Counted from the stretch's first letter, positions 1-5,291 are shown. The stretch is DNA of 6,742 nt from Planctomycetota bacterium (GCA_021816165.1 JAKAYZ010000125.1:1-6742), one strand, 5' to 3'. Numbers and translations: made by a program. Notes: a model not told the origin generated them from the letters alone.

Positions 1-16
1 AAAAGCCCCTTTTTTT
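1..16 (+). terminator. Probable right arm and T-tract of a terminator cut by the window edge
   Basis: The window opens with AAAAGCCCC followed directly by seven T residues. This is the usual look of the descending arm and U-tract of a rho-independent terminator whose ascending arm (GGGGCTTTT-like) would lie just before position 1. It would end an unseen plus-strand gene. The left arm is not visible, so this is an inference from half a structure; the alternative is a chance homopolymer run. Confidence 0.35.
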
Positions 17-136
17 AACATGGCCAAGCCCTTAACCTTGACCATTCTGACCGTCTTGAAAATATCGGCCATTTTGCCCCAAATCCCCTGCAAAACGGCC
101 CTTTTCCTAAGCTGGACAAGCCCTTTGCCCTTAACC

Positions 137-172
137 CATCTAGGCCATCTTGGCTATCTTGGCCAACCTTGC
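137..172. repeat. Four-copy 9-bp tandem repeat
   Basis: Four consecutive 9-mers read CATCTAGGC (137-145), CATCTTGGC (146-154), TATCTTGGC (155-163) and CAACCTTGC (164-172). The first three differ from one another at one or two positions and the fourth is degenerate. As the unit is a multiple of three it reads as a His/Tyr-Leu-Gly triplet in one plus frame, but that frame has no ribosome binding site. It is most simply a short intergenic tandem repeat produced by slippage. Confidence 0.6.
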
Positions 173-192
173 CCAACCCCCGTCCCCCGTCA

Positions 193-226
193 CGCGGCGC
201 AGCCGCCCGCCTGCTGCGAAGCCGCG
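193..226. repeat. GC-rich bulged hairpin, REP-like
   Basis: CGCGGC (193-198) pairs with GCCGCG (221-226). Immediately inside, GCAGC (199-203) pairs with GCTGC (213-217), leaving a 9-nt loop and a 3-nt bulge (GAA, 218-220). The total is 11 G+C-rich base pairs. A shorter alternative, GCGGC-GCA-GCCGC, is possible within 194-206. No T-tract follows on either strand, so it is not a typical terminator. It resembles the imperfect palindromes of repetitive extragenic elements, but a genome-wide family cannot be shown from one copy. Confidence 0.4.
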
Positions 227-267
227 CTGGGGATTCATCCTACCGGACGCAGGTAACCAACAAACGC

Positions 268-295
268 TTGCAGGTATGCACTGCCGGATTATGAT
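268..295 (+). promoter_or_regulatory. Possible sigma70-type promoter for the DUF6338 gene
   Basis: TTGCAG (268-273) and TATGAT (290-295) are separated by 16 bp. The -10 matches TATAAT at five of six positions; the -35 matches TTGACA at only three. Transcription would start near 302 and give a leader of about 29 nt, containing GGAGG at 322-326. GCAGGTA occurs at 249-255 and again at 270-276, the second copy overlapping the -35. Weak evidence by inspection only. Confidence 0.3.
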
Positions 296-330
296 AAGCC
301 TTAAACGCCAACCCTCTCACCGGAGGTCAC

Positions 331-978
331 ATGCAACTCACATCAGACGTAATGACCATTGCAATACTTGCCTTTCCCGGGCTTACCGCATCCTACATTT
401 ATCGCCAACTCCGGGAAGCAAAACCCAAGCCGAACTGGGCTATCGTCTTCGAATCCATTGTCTTCTCCGTAATGTCCTGCACAATCTGGTTTCTACTTAC
501 TGCGCTGCTCGCCCGGCGGTGGCCAACCATCGCAGCCTTCAGCGGTGCCCTGCAGTTCAACGCCATCACCGAAAACATCCCCATAGGGCTGATCCAGCCC
601 AGCATGGCAATCCTTCTTTTAGGGGCAACAGTTATCAGCGCGGCATTAGCCCTGCTCGCCGCGTTTGTCCACAATCGAAAATACATCATCAATTTGGGAC
701 GGCACTTAAATATCGCCGAACGCGACGGAGAAGCAGATGTCTTGGATGCCTTTCTTGCGGAGATTCCCGCCCCGGTCGTTCGTGACGCTAACACCAAACG
801 AACCTATTACGGAACATTAACCCGTTACTCCAAAACCACCGAAACATGCGAAATCGCTCTGGAGAACGTGCAAGTCTATGATGAGGGCGGTAAACGTCTG
901 TATGTACTGCGTACGCTTTACATCTCCCGCCCACCAGGCGATATCACGCTGGAGTTTAAGCCAACTAACCCTATTTAA
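331..978 (+). CDS. DUF6338-like membrane protein of unknown function
   Basis: A 215-residue protein with a GGAGG site (322-326) four bases before the ATG. Residues 8-24 (with FPG at 15-17 and SYIYRQL at 21-27), 38-60 and 91-113 are hydrophobic and probably form membrane segments. The C-terminal half (about 130-210) looks cytosolic and beta-rich, with 'DVLDAFL', 'YYGTLTRYS', 'LENVQVYDEGG' and 'ITLEF'. An N-terminal Pro-Gly/Tyr segment, then two helices, then a small beta domain that begins with a Gly-Xaa-Leu strand and ends with an acidic turn and an I-x-F strand, is the layout I recall for DUF6338 proteins, whose role is not established. The second Met (residue 8, position 352) has no ribosome site. 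It stands alone on its strand and converges on the neighbouring gene, so context gives no function. The assignment rests on remembered pattern, not a search. Confidence 0.72.
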   Translation: MQLTSDVMTIAILAFPGLTASYIYRQLREAKPKPNWAIVFESIVFSVMSCTIWFLLTALLARRWPTIAAFSGALQFNAITENIPIGLIQPSMAILLLGATVISAALALLAAFVHNRKYIINLGRHLNIAERDGEADVLDAFLAEIPAPVVRDANTKRTYYGTLTRYSKTTETCEIALENVQVYDEGGKRLYVLRTLYISRPPGDITLEFKPTNPI

Positions 979-992
979 TCTGAAAGCTAAGG

Positions 993-1053
993 GCTGCCAG
1001 TGCCAAGCATTGTATCAACGGTGGCTGGCCGCAGCATGAAGCCACTGGGCAGC
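993..1053. terminator. Inverted repeat between convergent genes, possible termination structure
   Basis: GCTGCC (993-998) plus AGTG (999-1002) pair with CACT (1043-1046) and GGCAGC (1048-1053), with one bulged G at 1047. Inside lies a competing hairpin, GTGGCT (1021-1026) with AGCCAC (1040-1045). The structure occupies most of the 89-bp gap between two genes that end towards each other, a usual place for a bidirectional terminator. However, neither strand has a U-tract directly after the stem (the A-run at 1059-1064 gives U residues before the stem on the minus transcript), so intrinsic termination is doubtful. Confidence 0.35.
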
Positions 1054-1067
1054 ATCGCAAAAAATAT

Positions 1068-2177
1068 TTACGGCTTATCGAAAAGGTGATGGGGTTGGAA
1101 GTAACCTTGCTGACTGAAATATCGGAGTGTTTCGTCGATGTTGGAAAAAAGTTTGGTGGCGGTCTGGGTGACAAAGGGGCTGGGCGCGACCTTGGGCTTC
1201 CAGATCACGTAAACTTCGCGGGCGTGATCGTGCGCGTGTTGGAGTTCGCGCTCCACGCCACTGGAAAGGGCAGGCTTCCCATCCGGCAGTTCGGGAATGT
1301 AGGAAATAATGAGGTCGCTCTGGCGGACCATCATGAAGTCGCGGGCGTAAATTTGGCCGTTGATATCGCCACCAATGGACAGCACATCCTGGGTTTTAAG
1401 TGATAGTAAAGGGTCGGTGCCCTGGATGTGGATAATGGAATGGCCATCGGCGGCGGCGGCAAGCGCTTGATCGTGCAGGGCTTTTTCGTCGACATCGGCA
1501 GGATCAAAGGTTATGAAGTGCCGGCCGATACGCTGGCGAAAATCATTGATTTCGGCAAGTACGGCGGGCATATCGGCAACATGGCTCATGGGAAAACTGG
1601 GATAAACACGGCGCATCCTGGGGCGCAGCAGCAGACGAAACAGAGTTTCGCAGGTGGGTTGCTGACGGCCGCGGGACAGCACAAAAAACTTCCCTGGATG
1701 GGCCGGGTTGACACGGGCAAGTATTTCCGTGGCCAGAATTTCCTCTTCGCGCCAGACCATCAGGTCCTTTAAATCGTGATCCAGATTATGGTCGCGCAGC
1801 AACCGTTGATGAACAGTTTCCACATTGTCCAGCAGAGTCACGTATAAATCGGCTGCAAAGGCATTGAGTTGGTCAAAATCAAAGGCTGCAAAAAGGCCGT
1901 GTTTCCACCGAAAAGTGGCGTGGGTGTTGATGATGACGTTGGGGTACCGGTGAGCCTCGGCTAAAATATCGCGAAAAACAGCCCGCCGCAGACCGGCCAG
2001 ACGGGAAAGCGGTAAATCCAGAATTCGGCCAGGTTGTACGTCCGGGGCTTCTTTGTACATCAGATCGCCGACATGGAAAACTTTTATCGTTTCACCCTGG
2101 GCTTTGGCGATGGTGAGAACTTGCTCAAGGTAGGCTTGTTTATCAAGACCGACCTGTCCGGTGAATAACATACGCAT
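1068..2177 (-). CDS. Nucleotide-kinase-like / nucleoside deoxyribosyltransferase-like fusion protein
   Basis: A 369-residue, apparently soluble protein. The start is set by AGGAG (plus-strand 2186-2190) eight bases before ATG; the second Met two codons later is less well spaced. Residues 1-190 resemble an adenylate-kinase-type P-loop fold: a beta strand (MLFTG), a degenerate Walker A at 7-13 (GQVGLDK, lacking the usual Ser/Thr after Lys), 'VIINTHATFRW' at 81-91, 'DLYVTLLDNVETVHQRLLRD' at 110-129 and an Arg-containing segment at 169-171. Residues 190-350 look like a second Rossmann-type domain of the nucleoside 2-deoxyribosyltransferase kind: 'YPSFPMS' (192-198), 'FDPAD' (224-228), 'ARDFMMVRQSDLIISYIP' (278-295), 'SSGVERELQHA' (305-315) and 'VYVIWKP' (322-328). 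Asp280 and Glu311 fall where that family has its catalytic Asp and nucleophilic Glu, while the intermediate Asp is Ser305. Substrate and activity are unknown. It lies 215 bp downstream of serS on the same strand. Domain calls are by eye. Confidence 0.75.
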   Translation of the reverse strand: MRMLFTGQVGLDKQAYLEQVLTIAKAQGETIKVFHVGDLMYKEAPDVQPGRILDLPLSRLAGLRRAVFRDILAEAHRYPNVIINTHATFRWKHGLFAAFDFDQLNAFAADLYVTLLDNVETVHQRLLRDHNLDHDLKDLMVWREEEILATEILARVNPAHPGKFFVLSRGRQQPTCETLFRLLLRPRMRRVYPSFPMSHVADMPAVLAEINDFRQRIGRHFITFDPADVDEKALHDQALAAAADGHSIIHIQGTDPLLSLKTQDVLSIGGDINGQIYARDFMMVRQSDLIISYIPELPDGKPALSSGVERELQHAHDHAREVYVIWKPKVAPSPFVTQTATKLFSNIDETLRYFSQQGYFQPHHLFDKP

Positions 2178-2392
2178 GGAATCAACTCCTCGCCGCTTAT
2201 TTTATAATGAATTGGAGGTGGCGGATAGTACGCTTCGTGCCAACCGCTGTTCACGGCTGCAGCACAATCCCGCCCGCTGCATGCCAAGTGATTGGGTCGA
2301 GGTCCCGGCGGTATCCATGGCAATATTTCCCTCATAACCAACCATAGAAAATTGAGCGAGAGTGTTTGATGACGCTGGTGGCAAGGTCAGCT
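2178..2392 (-). other. Intergenic leader between serS and the fusion gene
   Basis: No tRNA or convincing small gene is seen. A 60-codon minus frame (2384-2202) starts with TTG, lacks a ribosome site and has no recognisable pattern. Read on the minus strand, an imperfect hairpin spans 2265-2237 (GTGCTG with TGGCAC, then GCCG with CGGT, 2-nt bulge, 7-nt loop), and an AT-rich TATAAAAT lies at 2206-2199, about 20 bases before the start codon. The latter could be a -10 element, but no good -35 stands 16-18 bp upstream, so whether this gene has its own promoter or reads on from serS is open. Confidence 0.4.
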
Positions 2393-3727
2393 TTACGCGC
2401 TGATTAATTTCAGGCCACCCATATAAGGTTGCAAGGCCTCGGGCACGCGGACGCTGCCATCTGCATTCTGATACAATTCCAGAATCGGGATCAAAATGCG
2501 CGGACTGGCGATGACGGTGTTGTTCAGCGTGTGGCAGTGCCGGACCCGGCCATCCGTATCCCGATAGCGCAAATTACACCGGCGGGCTTGAAAGTCATAC
2601 AGGCGGCTGGCAGAATGAGTTTCGCCGTAGGCGTTGCGAGAGGGCATCCAGGTTTCGATGTCAACCATGGAAGCGTTTTTAGGCCCCAGATCGCCGGTGC
2701 AGCATTGCATGACCCGGTAGGGCAGTTGCAGCCGCTGCAACACCTCTTCGCTGTTGGCCAGAATCTGCTGATGCCAGCGGATGGATTCGTCCCGGTCGTT
2801 GCGGCAGATAATGACCTGCTCAACCTTGTCAAACTGGTGGATACGGTAAAGACCGGTGGTATCTTTACCATACGTGCCGGCCTCGCGCCGAAAGCAGGTG
2901 CTGGCGGTAACCAGTTTGAGCGGCAGCACCGCTTCATCAAGAATTTCATCCATGTAATAGGCAGTCAGAGACACTTCACCGGTGCCGGTAAGAAAGCGTT
3001 CTTCTTCGACCACTTCGGCAGCTTCGCCGACGCGATAAGCCTGTTCGCGGCCCGCCGGAAAAAAACCCGTACCGCGCATGGCCACCTCCCGTACCAATAC
3101 GGGCACGGTCATGGGCTGAAACCCCTTTTCAAACACCATCATATCCAGTGCCAACCGCAGCACCGCCTGATGCAGCATGGAACCGGCTCCGGTGAGAAAA
3201 TAACTGCGGGAACCGGCCAACTTGACCCCGCGCGGGACATCAAAAAGGCGCAGCTTTTCCCCCAGTTCAACATGGCTTTTGGGCGTGAAGGTGAAGGTCG
3301 GAATGTCACCATGACGGCGGAGTTCCACATTGTCCTGCGCGGAAGCACCGCGTGGTACATCCTCATCCGGAGGCAGGGGCAGGGTTAGCAGCAACGCATC
3401 TATGCGAGAGGGCAGGGACTTGATTTGCTCTTCCAATGCCGCCCGCTCCAGTTTAATGGCGGTCGGGCGCTGGCGCATGGCTGCGGCCTGCTGTTCCAGG
3501 GTCTGGCGTGCAAGCGGATCTTTTTCGGCCTTGATGCGTCCCATCAGCGGCCCTAATTCTTTGGACAGGCGGTTCTGTTCCGTTGTGAGGTCCTGAAGTT
3601 GCTGCTGGGCTTTGCGCAGTTGCCCATCCAAAGCCAACAACTGATCCAGGTCAATGGTGATATTTTTGGCCCGGGCACCCTGGCGCACCGCCTCGGGATT
3701 TTCGCGGACAAACTTGAGATCGAGCAT
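2393..3727 (-). CDS. serS: Seryl-tRNA synthetase
   Basis: A cytosolic class II aminoacyl-tRNA synthetase that activates serine with ATP and charges tRNA-Ser (and tRNA-Sec where present). It is 444 residues, close to the family's usual 420-450. The start at 3727 ('MLDLKFVRENPEAV', the family's normal N-terminus) is preceded by AAGGG six bases upstream; a longer in-frame ATG at 3787 would add 20 unrelated residues. Residues 1-115 contain the long antiparallel coiled coil that grips tRNA. The catalytic core shows the serine-binding TxE (Thr249-Gly250-Glu251), motif 2 with FRRE at 279-282 and 'HQFDKVE' at 297-303, 'YGETHSASRLYDFQARR' at 367-383 and motif 3 ending at Arg410 ('HTLNNTVIASPR', 399-410). 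All key residues look intact. The motif 3 Asn-Asn-Thr and 'ETHSAS' forms differ from E. coli SerRS and may mark the lineage. It lies 77 bp after the LysM gene and may share its transcript. Confidence 0.97.
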   Translation of the reverse strand: MLDLKFVRENPEAVRQGARAKNITIDLDQLLALDGQLRKAQQQLQDLTTEQNRLSKELGPLMGRIKAEKDPLARQTLEQQAAAMRQRPTAIKLERAALEEQIKSLPSRIDALLLTLPLPPDEDVPRGASAQDNVELRRHGDIPTFTFTPKSHVELGEKLRLFDVPRGVKLAGSRSYFLTGAGSMLHQAVLRLALDMMVFEKGFQPMTVPVLVREVAMRGTGFFPAGREQAYRVGEAAEVVEEERFLTGTGEVSLTAYYMDEILDEAVLPLKLVTASTCFRREAGTYGKDTTGLYRIHQFDKVEQVIICRNDRDESIRWHQQILANSEEVLQRLQLPYRVMQCCTGDLGPKNASMVDIETWMPSRNAYGETHSASRLYDFQARRCNLRYRDTDGRVRHCHTLNNTVIASPRILIPILELYQNADGSVRVPEALQPYMGGLKLISA

Positions 3728-3774
3728 GGATAACCCTTGGGTTGGCAGACACGCATCAGAGGACTGGTTTCCCA

Positions 3775-3800
3775 TCAGCGGCGGCAACTCGCCGGGCTGA
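3775..3800. other. Short hairpin between the LysM gene and serS
   Basis: TCAGC (3775-3779) pairs with GCTGA (3796-3800), and GGCG (3780-3783) pairs with CGCC (3790-3793), with a 2-nt bulge and a 6-nt loop. It begins five bases after the LysM stop codon on the minus transcript. No U-tract follows, so it is more likely an mRNA-stabilising or partly attenuating structure than a full terminator. Confidence 0.3.
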
Positions 3801-3804
3801 AGAT

Positions 3805-4737
3805 TCAGCGGGCGGGGATGATCAATTTCTCGCCGATACGTATGTTCCCCGGCCGCGATCCGATTTGGCGACGGTTGGCCCGATAAATGAGCTTCCAGTC
3901 GGCGGCGCGATGATATTCCCGGCGTGCGATCTCGATGAGCGTATCGCCGCGCCGCACGATGTAAATTTTGCGGCCGCTGGTGCGGTGGCCATGCCGCCGG
4001 GTTAATCCGGCACCGGTATGATGACGACGTGAGTGTTGGGCCAGCCGGTGGCGGTGGGGCAGGCGTATTTTCTGGCCCACCCGGAGCCGGCGCGGATCCA
4101 GTCCGGGGTTGGCCCGTTCAATGGCGCGGACCATGCGGAAGTTGCCGTAGATTCGCCGGGCAATGGCCGCCAAGGTATCGCCATGCCGGATGACATAAGT
4201 GTGGGCGTGATGGCTGCTGGTGCTGCCGCTGGTGCTATTAAGGCCCGCCAGCGAGCTGGCATTGCCGGCGCTGTTGCCGGATGTATTGCCGTCATTAAGG
4301 CCTGTAGAACCGCTGGCATTGTCGTTTGGAGTCAGATTGTCGGTGGTATCGGCATTGGTTGGTATCGTTGTGCTTCCGGGTAAATTCATGGTGACTTGGC
4401 CGCCCGGCTGAACCGCCCCTTCCATGGTGGTGGCTGGCACATTGGTGGCCAATCCGGCCTGTGTGGTGGTGGGACTGGCCGGTGGCACGATGCCGGAGGG
4501 GGTGTTGTTATCGGCGGGTATATTGGCCACGCCGTTGGCGTCGGGCGTGGCGGGCAACGAATTGGTCATGGGTGTCGGCGTGGTTGGCGTGAGCGCCGGC
4601 TGCTGGCTGGGTAGCACGTTTTCAGCCGTAATTTGCCGGGAACCACTCTTCGAGTGATGTACAATGACCAAATAGGCCACCACAAAAATAATCACCACTG
4701 CCAGACAAATCAGAAATACTTTTACATCGGATCGCAT
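3805..4737 (-). CDS. Membrane-anchored protein with two LysM domains
   Basis: A 310-residue envelope protein. The start at 4737 is fixed by GGAG six bases upstream and by an immediate membrane anchor; the frame stays open to 5139, but that extension has no ribosome site and no protein-like pattern. Residues 1-5 are short and charged and 6-26 form one transmembrane helix with no lipobox Cys, suggesting an N-in, C-out anchor. Residues 35-175 are a low-complexity Thr/Pro/Asn/Ser/Gly linker likely to be extended. LysM 1 is at 179-227 ('HTYVIRHGDTLAAIARRIYG'...'LRVGQKIRLP') and LysM 2 at 257-308 ('KIYIVRRGDTLIEIARREY'...'IRIGEKLIIP'). LysM modules bind GlcNAc-containing glycans, so peptidoglycan binding is the expected role. 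The 29-residue segment between them (228-256) is packed with His and Arg. No catalytic domain is present, so it may be a scaffold or cell-wall tether rather than a hydrolase. Confidence 0.93.
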   Translation of the reverse strand: MRSDVKVFLICLAVVIIFVVAYLVIVHHSKSGSRQITAENVLPSQQPALTPTTPTPMTNSLPATPDANGVANIPADNNTPSGIVPPASPTTTQAGLATNVPATTMEGAVQPGGQVTMNLPGSTTIPTNADTTDNLTPNDNASGSTGLNDGNTSGNSAGNASSLAGLNSTSGSTSSHHAHTYVIRHGDTLAAIARRIYGNFRMVRAIERANPGLDPRRLRVGQKIRLPHRHRLAQHSRRHHTGAGLTRRHGHRTSGRKIYIVRRGDTLIEIARREYHRAADWKLIYRANRRQIGSRPGNIRIGEKLIIPAR

Positions 4738-4769
4738 TGAAAGCTCCAACAATAATAGACGCGTTGCCG

Positions 4770-4850
4770 TTCCGCGGAATTTGCACCATTCCAAGGCCCA
4801 TCCCCCGCACCACAAAGCCATTTTGAGGTTGGGGAATTCATTCCGCGGAT
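4770..4850. repeat. Twin TTCCGCGGA sites upstream of the LysM gene
   Basis: TTCCGCGGAA (a perfect 10-bp palindrome, 4770-4779) and TTCCGCGGAT (4841-4850) lie 71 bp apart. Similarity runs on past the core: TTTGCACC follows the first and TTGTACC the second. Both lie in the LysM upstream region, the distal copy overlapping a possible -10 element. A repeated palindrome at a promoter suggests a dimeric regulator's operators, but a SacII-like CCGCGG core is common in GC-rich DNA. Confidence 0.35.
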
Positions 4851-4877
4851 TGTACCGCTGTCCGCACAAAACGGAAA
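4849..4877 (-). promoter_or_regulatory. Possible promoter for the LysM gene
   Basis: On the minus strand TTTCCG (4877-4872) and TACAAT (4854-4849) are separated by 17 bp. The -10 matches five of six consensus positions; the -35 only three. Transcription would begin near 4842, inside the TTCCGCGGAT copy, giving a leader of about 105 nt that contains the second copy. Support is by inspection only. Confidence 0.28.
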
Positions 4878-5162
4878 GGGACGCTCTGGAGCGGTGGAAA
4901 ACAGCGCAGGAATGGACTGCGGTACGAGAAGCGGCGGATAAAATCAACGAATCGGGATAGGGTCGGCAAGGCAGCCTGGGGTCTGGGCGGATGGCGGGAA
5001 AGTCACACCCCTGGCTGCCAGCAGGCTCGCTGGGCCACCGCCAAACGAGGGCGTTACCGCAAGCAAAATAGCTCACGTTGGCTTCAGGTGGACTGTGCAA
5101 TAACTGAGCTGGCATGTCCGGGCTTGCTGCCGGGAACAACTTAACCTGATTTTAGCGCTGTC
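4878..5162. other. Divergent intergenic region with no gene seen
   Basis: No coding region is supported on either strand between the two divergent genes. The minus frame that continues the LysM ORF to 5139 is open but lacks a start signal and protein-like composition. The stretch holds a long imperfect inverted repeat (listed separately) and a further 5-bp hairpin, CCAGC (5018-5022) with GCTGG (5029-5033). A small RNA is possible, but I recognise no family here (not SRP RNA, RNase P RNA or tmRNA by their familiar cores). Confidence 0.5.
4970..5019. other. Long intergenic stem-loop
   Basis: GGCAGCC (4970-4976) pairs with GGCTGCC (5013-5019) and GGGGT (4978-4982) pairs with ACCCC (5007-5011). 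A single T:T mismatch (4977/5012) separates the two helices, and the loop is 24 nt. The 12 mostly G:C pairs are well above what is usual by chance in a non-coding gap. No T-tract follows on either strand. It may be part of a small RNA, a leader element or a protein-binding site; none of these can be chosen from the sequence. Confidence 0.4.
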
Positions 5163-5192
5163 TTGTTACGGTCTTATTTTACATTTTATAAA
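5163..5192 (+). promoter_or_regulatory. Likely sigma70-type promoter for the MFS gene
   Basis: TTGTTA (5163-5168) and TATAAA (5187-5192) are separated by 18 bp within a clearly AT-rich patch in otherwise GC-rich intergenic DNA. The -35 matches four and the -10 five of six consensus bases; TTATAA at 5186-5191 gives a 17-bp alternative register. The start would fall near 5199, leaving a leader of about 93 nt that holds the repeat and hairpin element below. Confidence 0.5.
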
Positions 5193-5196
5193 CTAA

Positions 5197-5262
5197 GCAT
5201 TGGATTTGGTGCTGTAGTTGCGGCCAAACGTTTCCATTGGCGGTGTAGCAATGGATTTGGCC
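5197..5262 (+). promoter_or_regulatory. Leader element with two mutually exclusive hairpins
   Basis: Two 13-nt direct repeats agree at 12 positions: GCATTGGATTTGG (5197-5209) and GCAATGGATTTGG (5248-5260). Between them lies a complementary arm. In the downstream fold GGCCAAA (5222-5228) pairs with TTTGGCC (5256-5262) and TCCATTG (5233-5239) with CAATGGA (5249-5255): 14 bp, a 4-nt bulge and a 9-nt loop. In the upstream fold CCAAA (5224-5228) pairs with TTTGG (5205-5209) and TCCA (5233-5236) with TGGA (5201-5204): 9 bp, the same bulge and a 14-nt loop. Both cannot form at once. The ribosome site at 5278-5283 lies outside, and no T-tract follows. It could be an RNA switch, or a pair of DNA operators; I recognise no known riboswitch core. 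Confidence 0.42.
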
Positions 5263-5291
5263 AAGCCAGGACAGAATAAGGAGTACAGAAA

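Larger units (their letters stand above)
17..330. other. Gene-free C-rich upstream region
   Basis: No convincing gene is seen here. An ATG-started frame at 20-256 (78 codons) has no Shine-Dalgarno site, and its composition follows the C-rich, repetitive DNA rather than any protein pattern. The plus strand is strongly C-rich from about 20 to 190, with many GGCC and CCC runs. GCCCTTAACC occurs twice (28-37 and 127-136), and CCCCCGT is tandemly doubled at 177-190. The region also holds a 9-bp tandem repeat, a GC-rich hairpin and a possible promoter, listed separately. Confidence 0.6.

Noticed and set aside
20..256. 78-codon plus-strand ORF in the C-rich leader region
   Set aside because: No Shine-Dalgarno site before the ATG, sequence dominated by the 9-bp repeat and low-complexity DNA, no recognisable domain.
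1086..1772. Plus-strand ORFs opposite the fusion gene
   Set aside because: Shadows of the minus-strand frame, which has a good ribosome site and coherent domains.
2202..2384. 60-codon minus-strand ORF after serS
   Set aside because: TTG start without ribosome site, no pattern; more likely leader DNA of the fusion gene.
2178..2392. Possible tRNA gene next to serS
   Set aside because: No acceptor-stem complementarity or T-arm GGTTCGAATCC-like block was found on either strand.
2429..3388. 319-codon plus-strand ORF opposite serS
   Set aside because: Antisense shadow of serS, whose reading is fully supported by class II synthetase motifs.
3728..3787. 20-residue N-terminal extension of SerRS
   Set aside because: SerRS proteins begin with the MLDxxxxRENPE pattern, which starts at 3727 after an AAGGG site; the extra residues are unrelated.
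4738..5139. 134-codon in-frame upstream extension of the LysM protein
   Set aside because: The inner ATG at 4737 has a well-spaced GGAG and is followed at once by a membrane anchor; the extension is Cys/Pro/Arg-rich without family pattern and spans hairpins and possible promoter elements.
4878..5162. Known structural RNA (SRP RNA, RNase P RNA, tmRNA, cobalamin riboswitch)
   Set aside because: A GGGAAAGTCAC stretch recalls RNase P at a glance, but the flanking conserved core is absent; no SRP GGAAGGAAGCAGCC-type core and no B12 box were seen.
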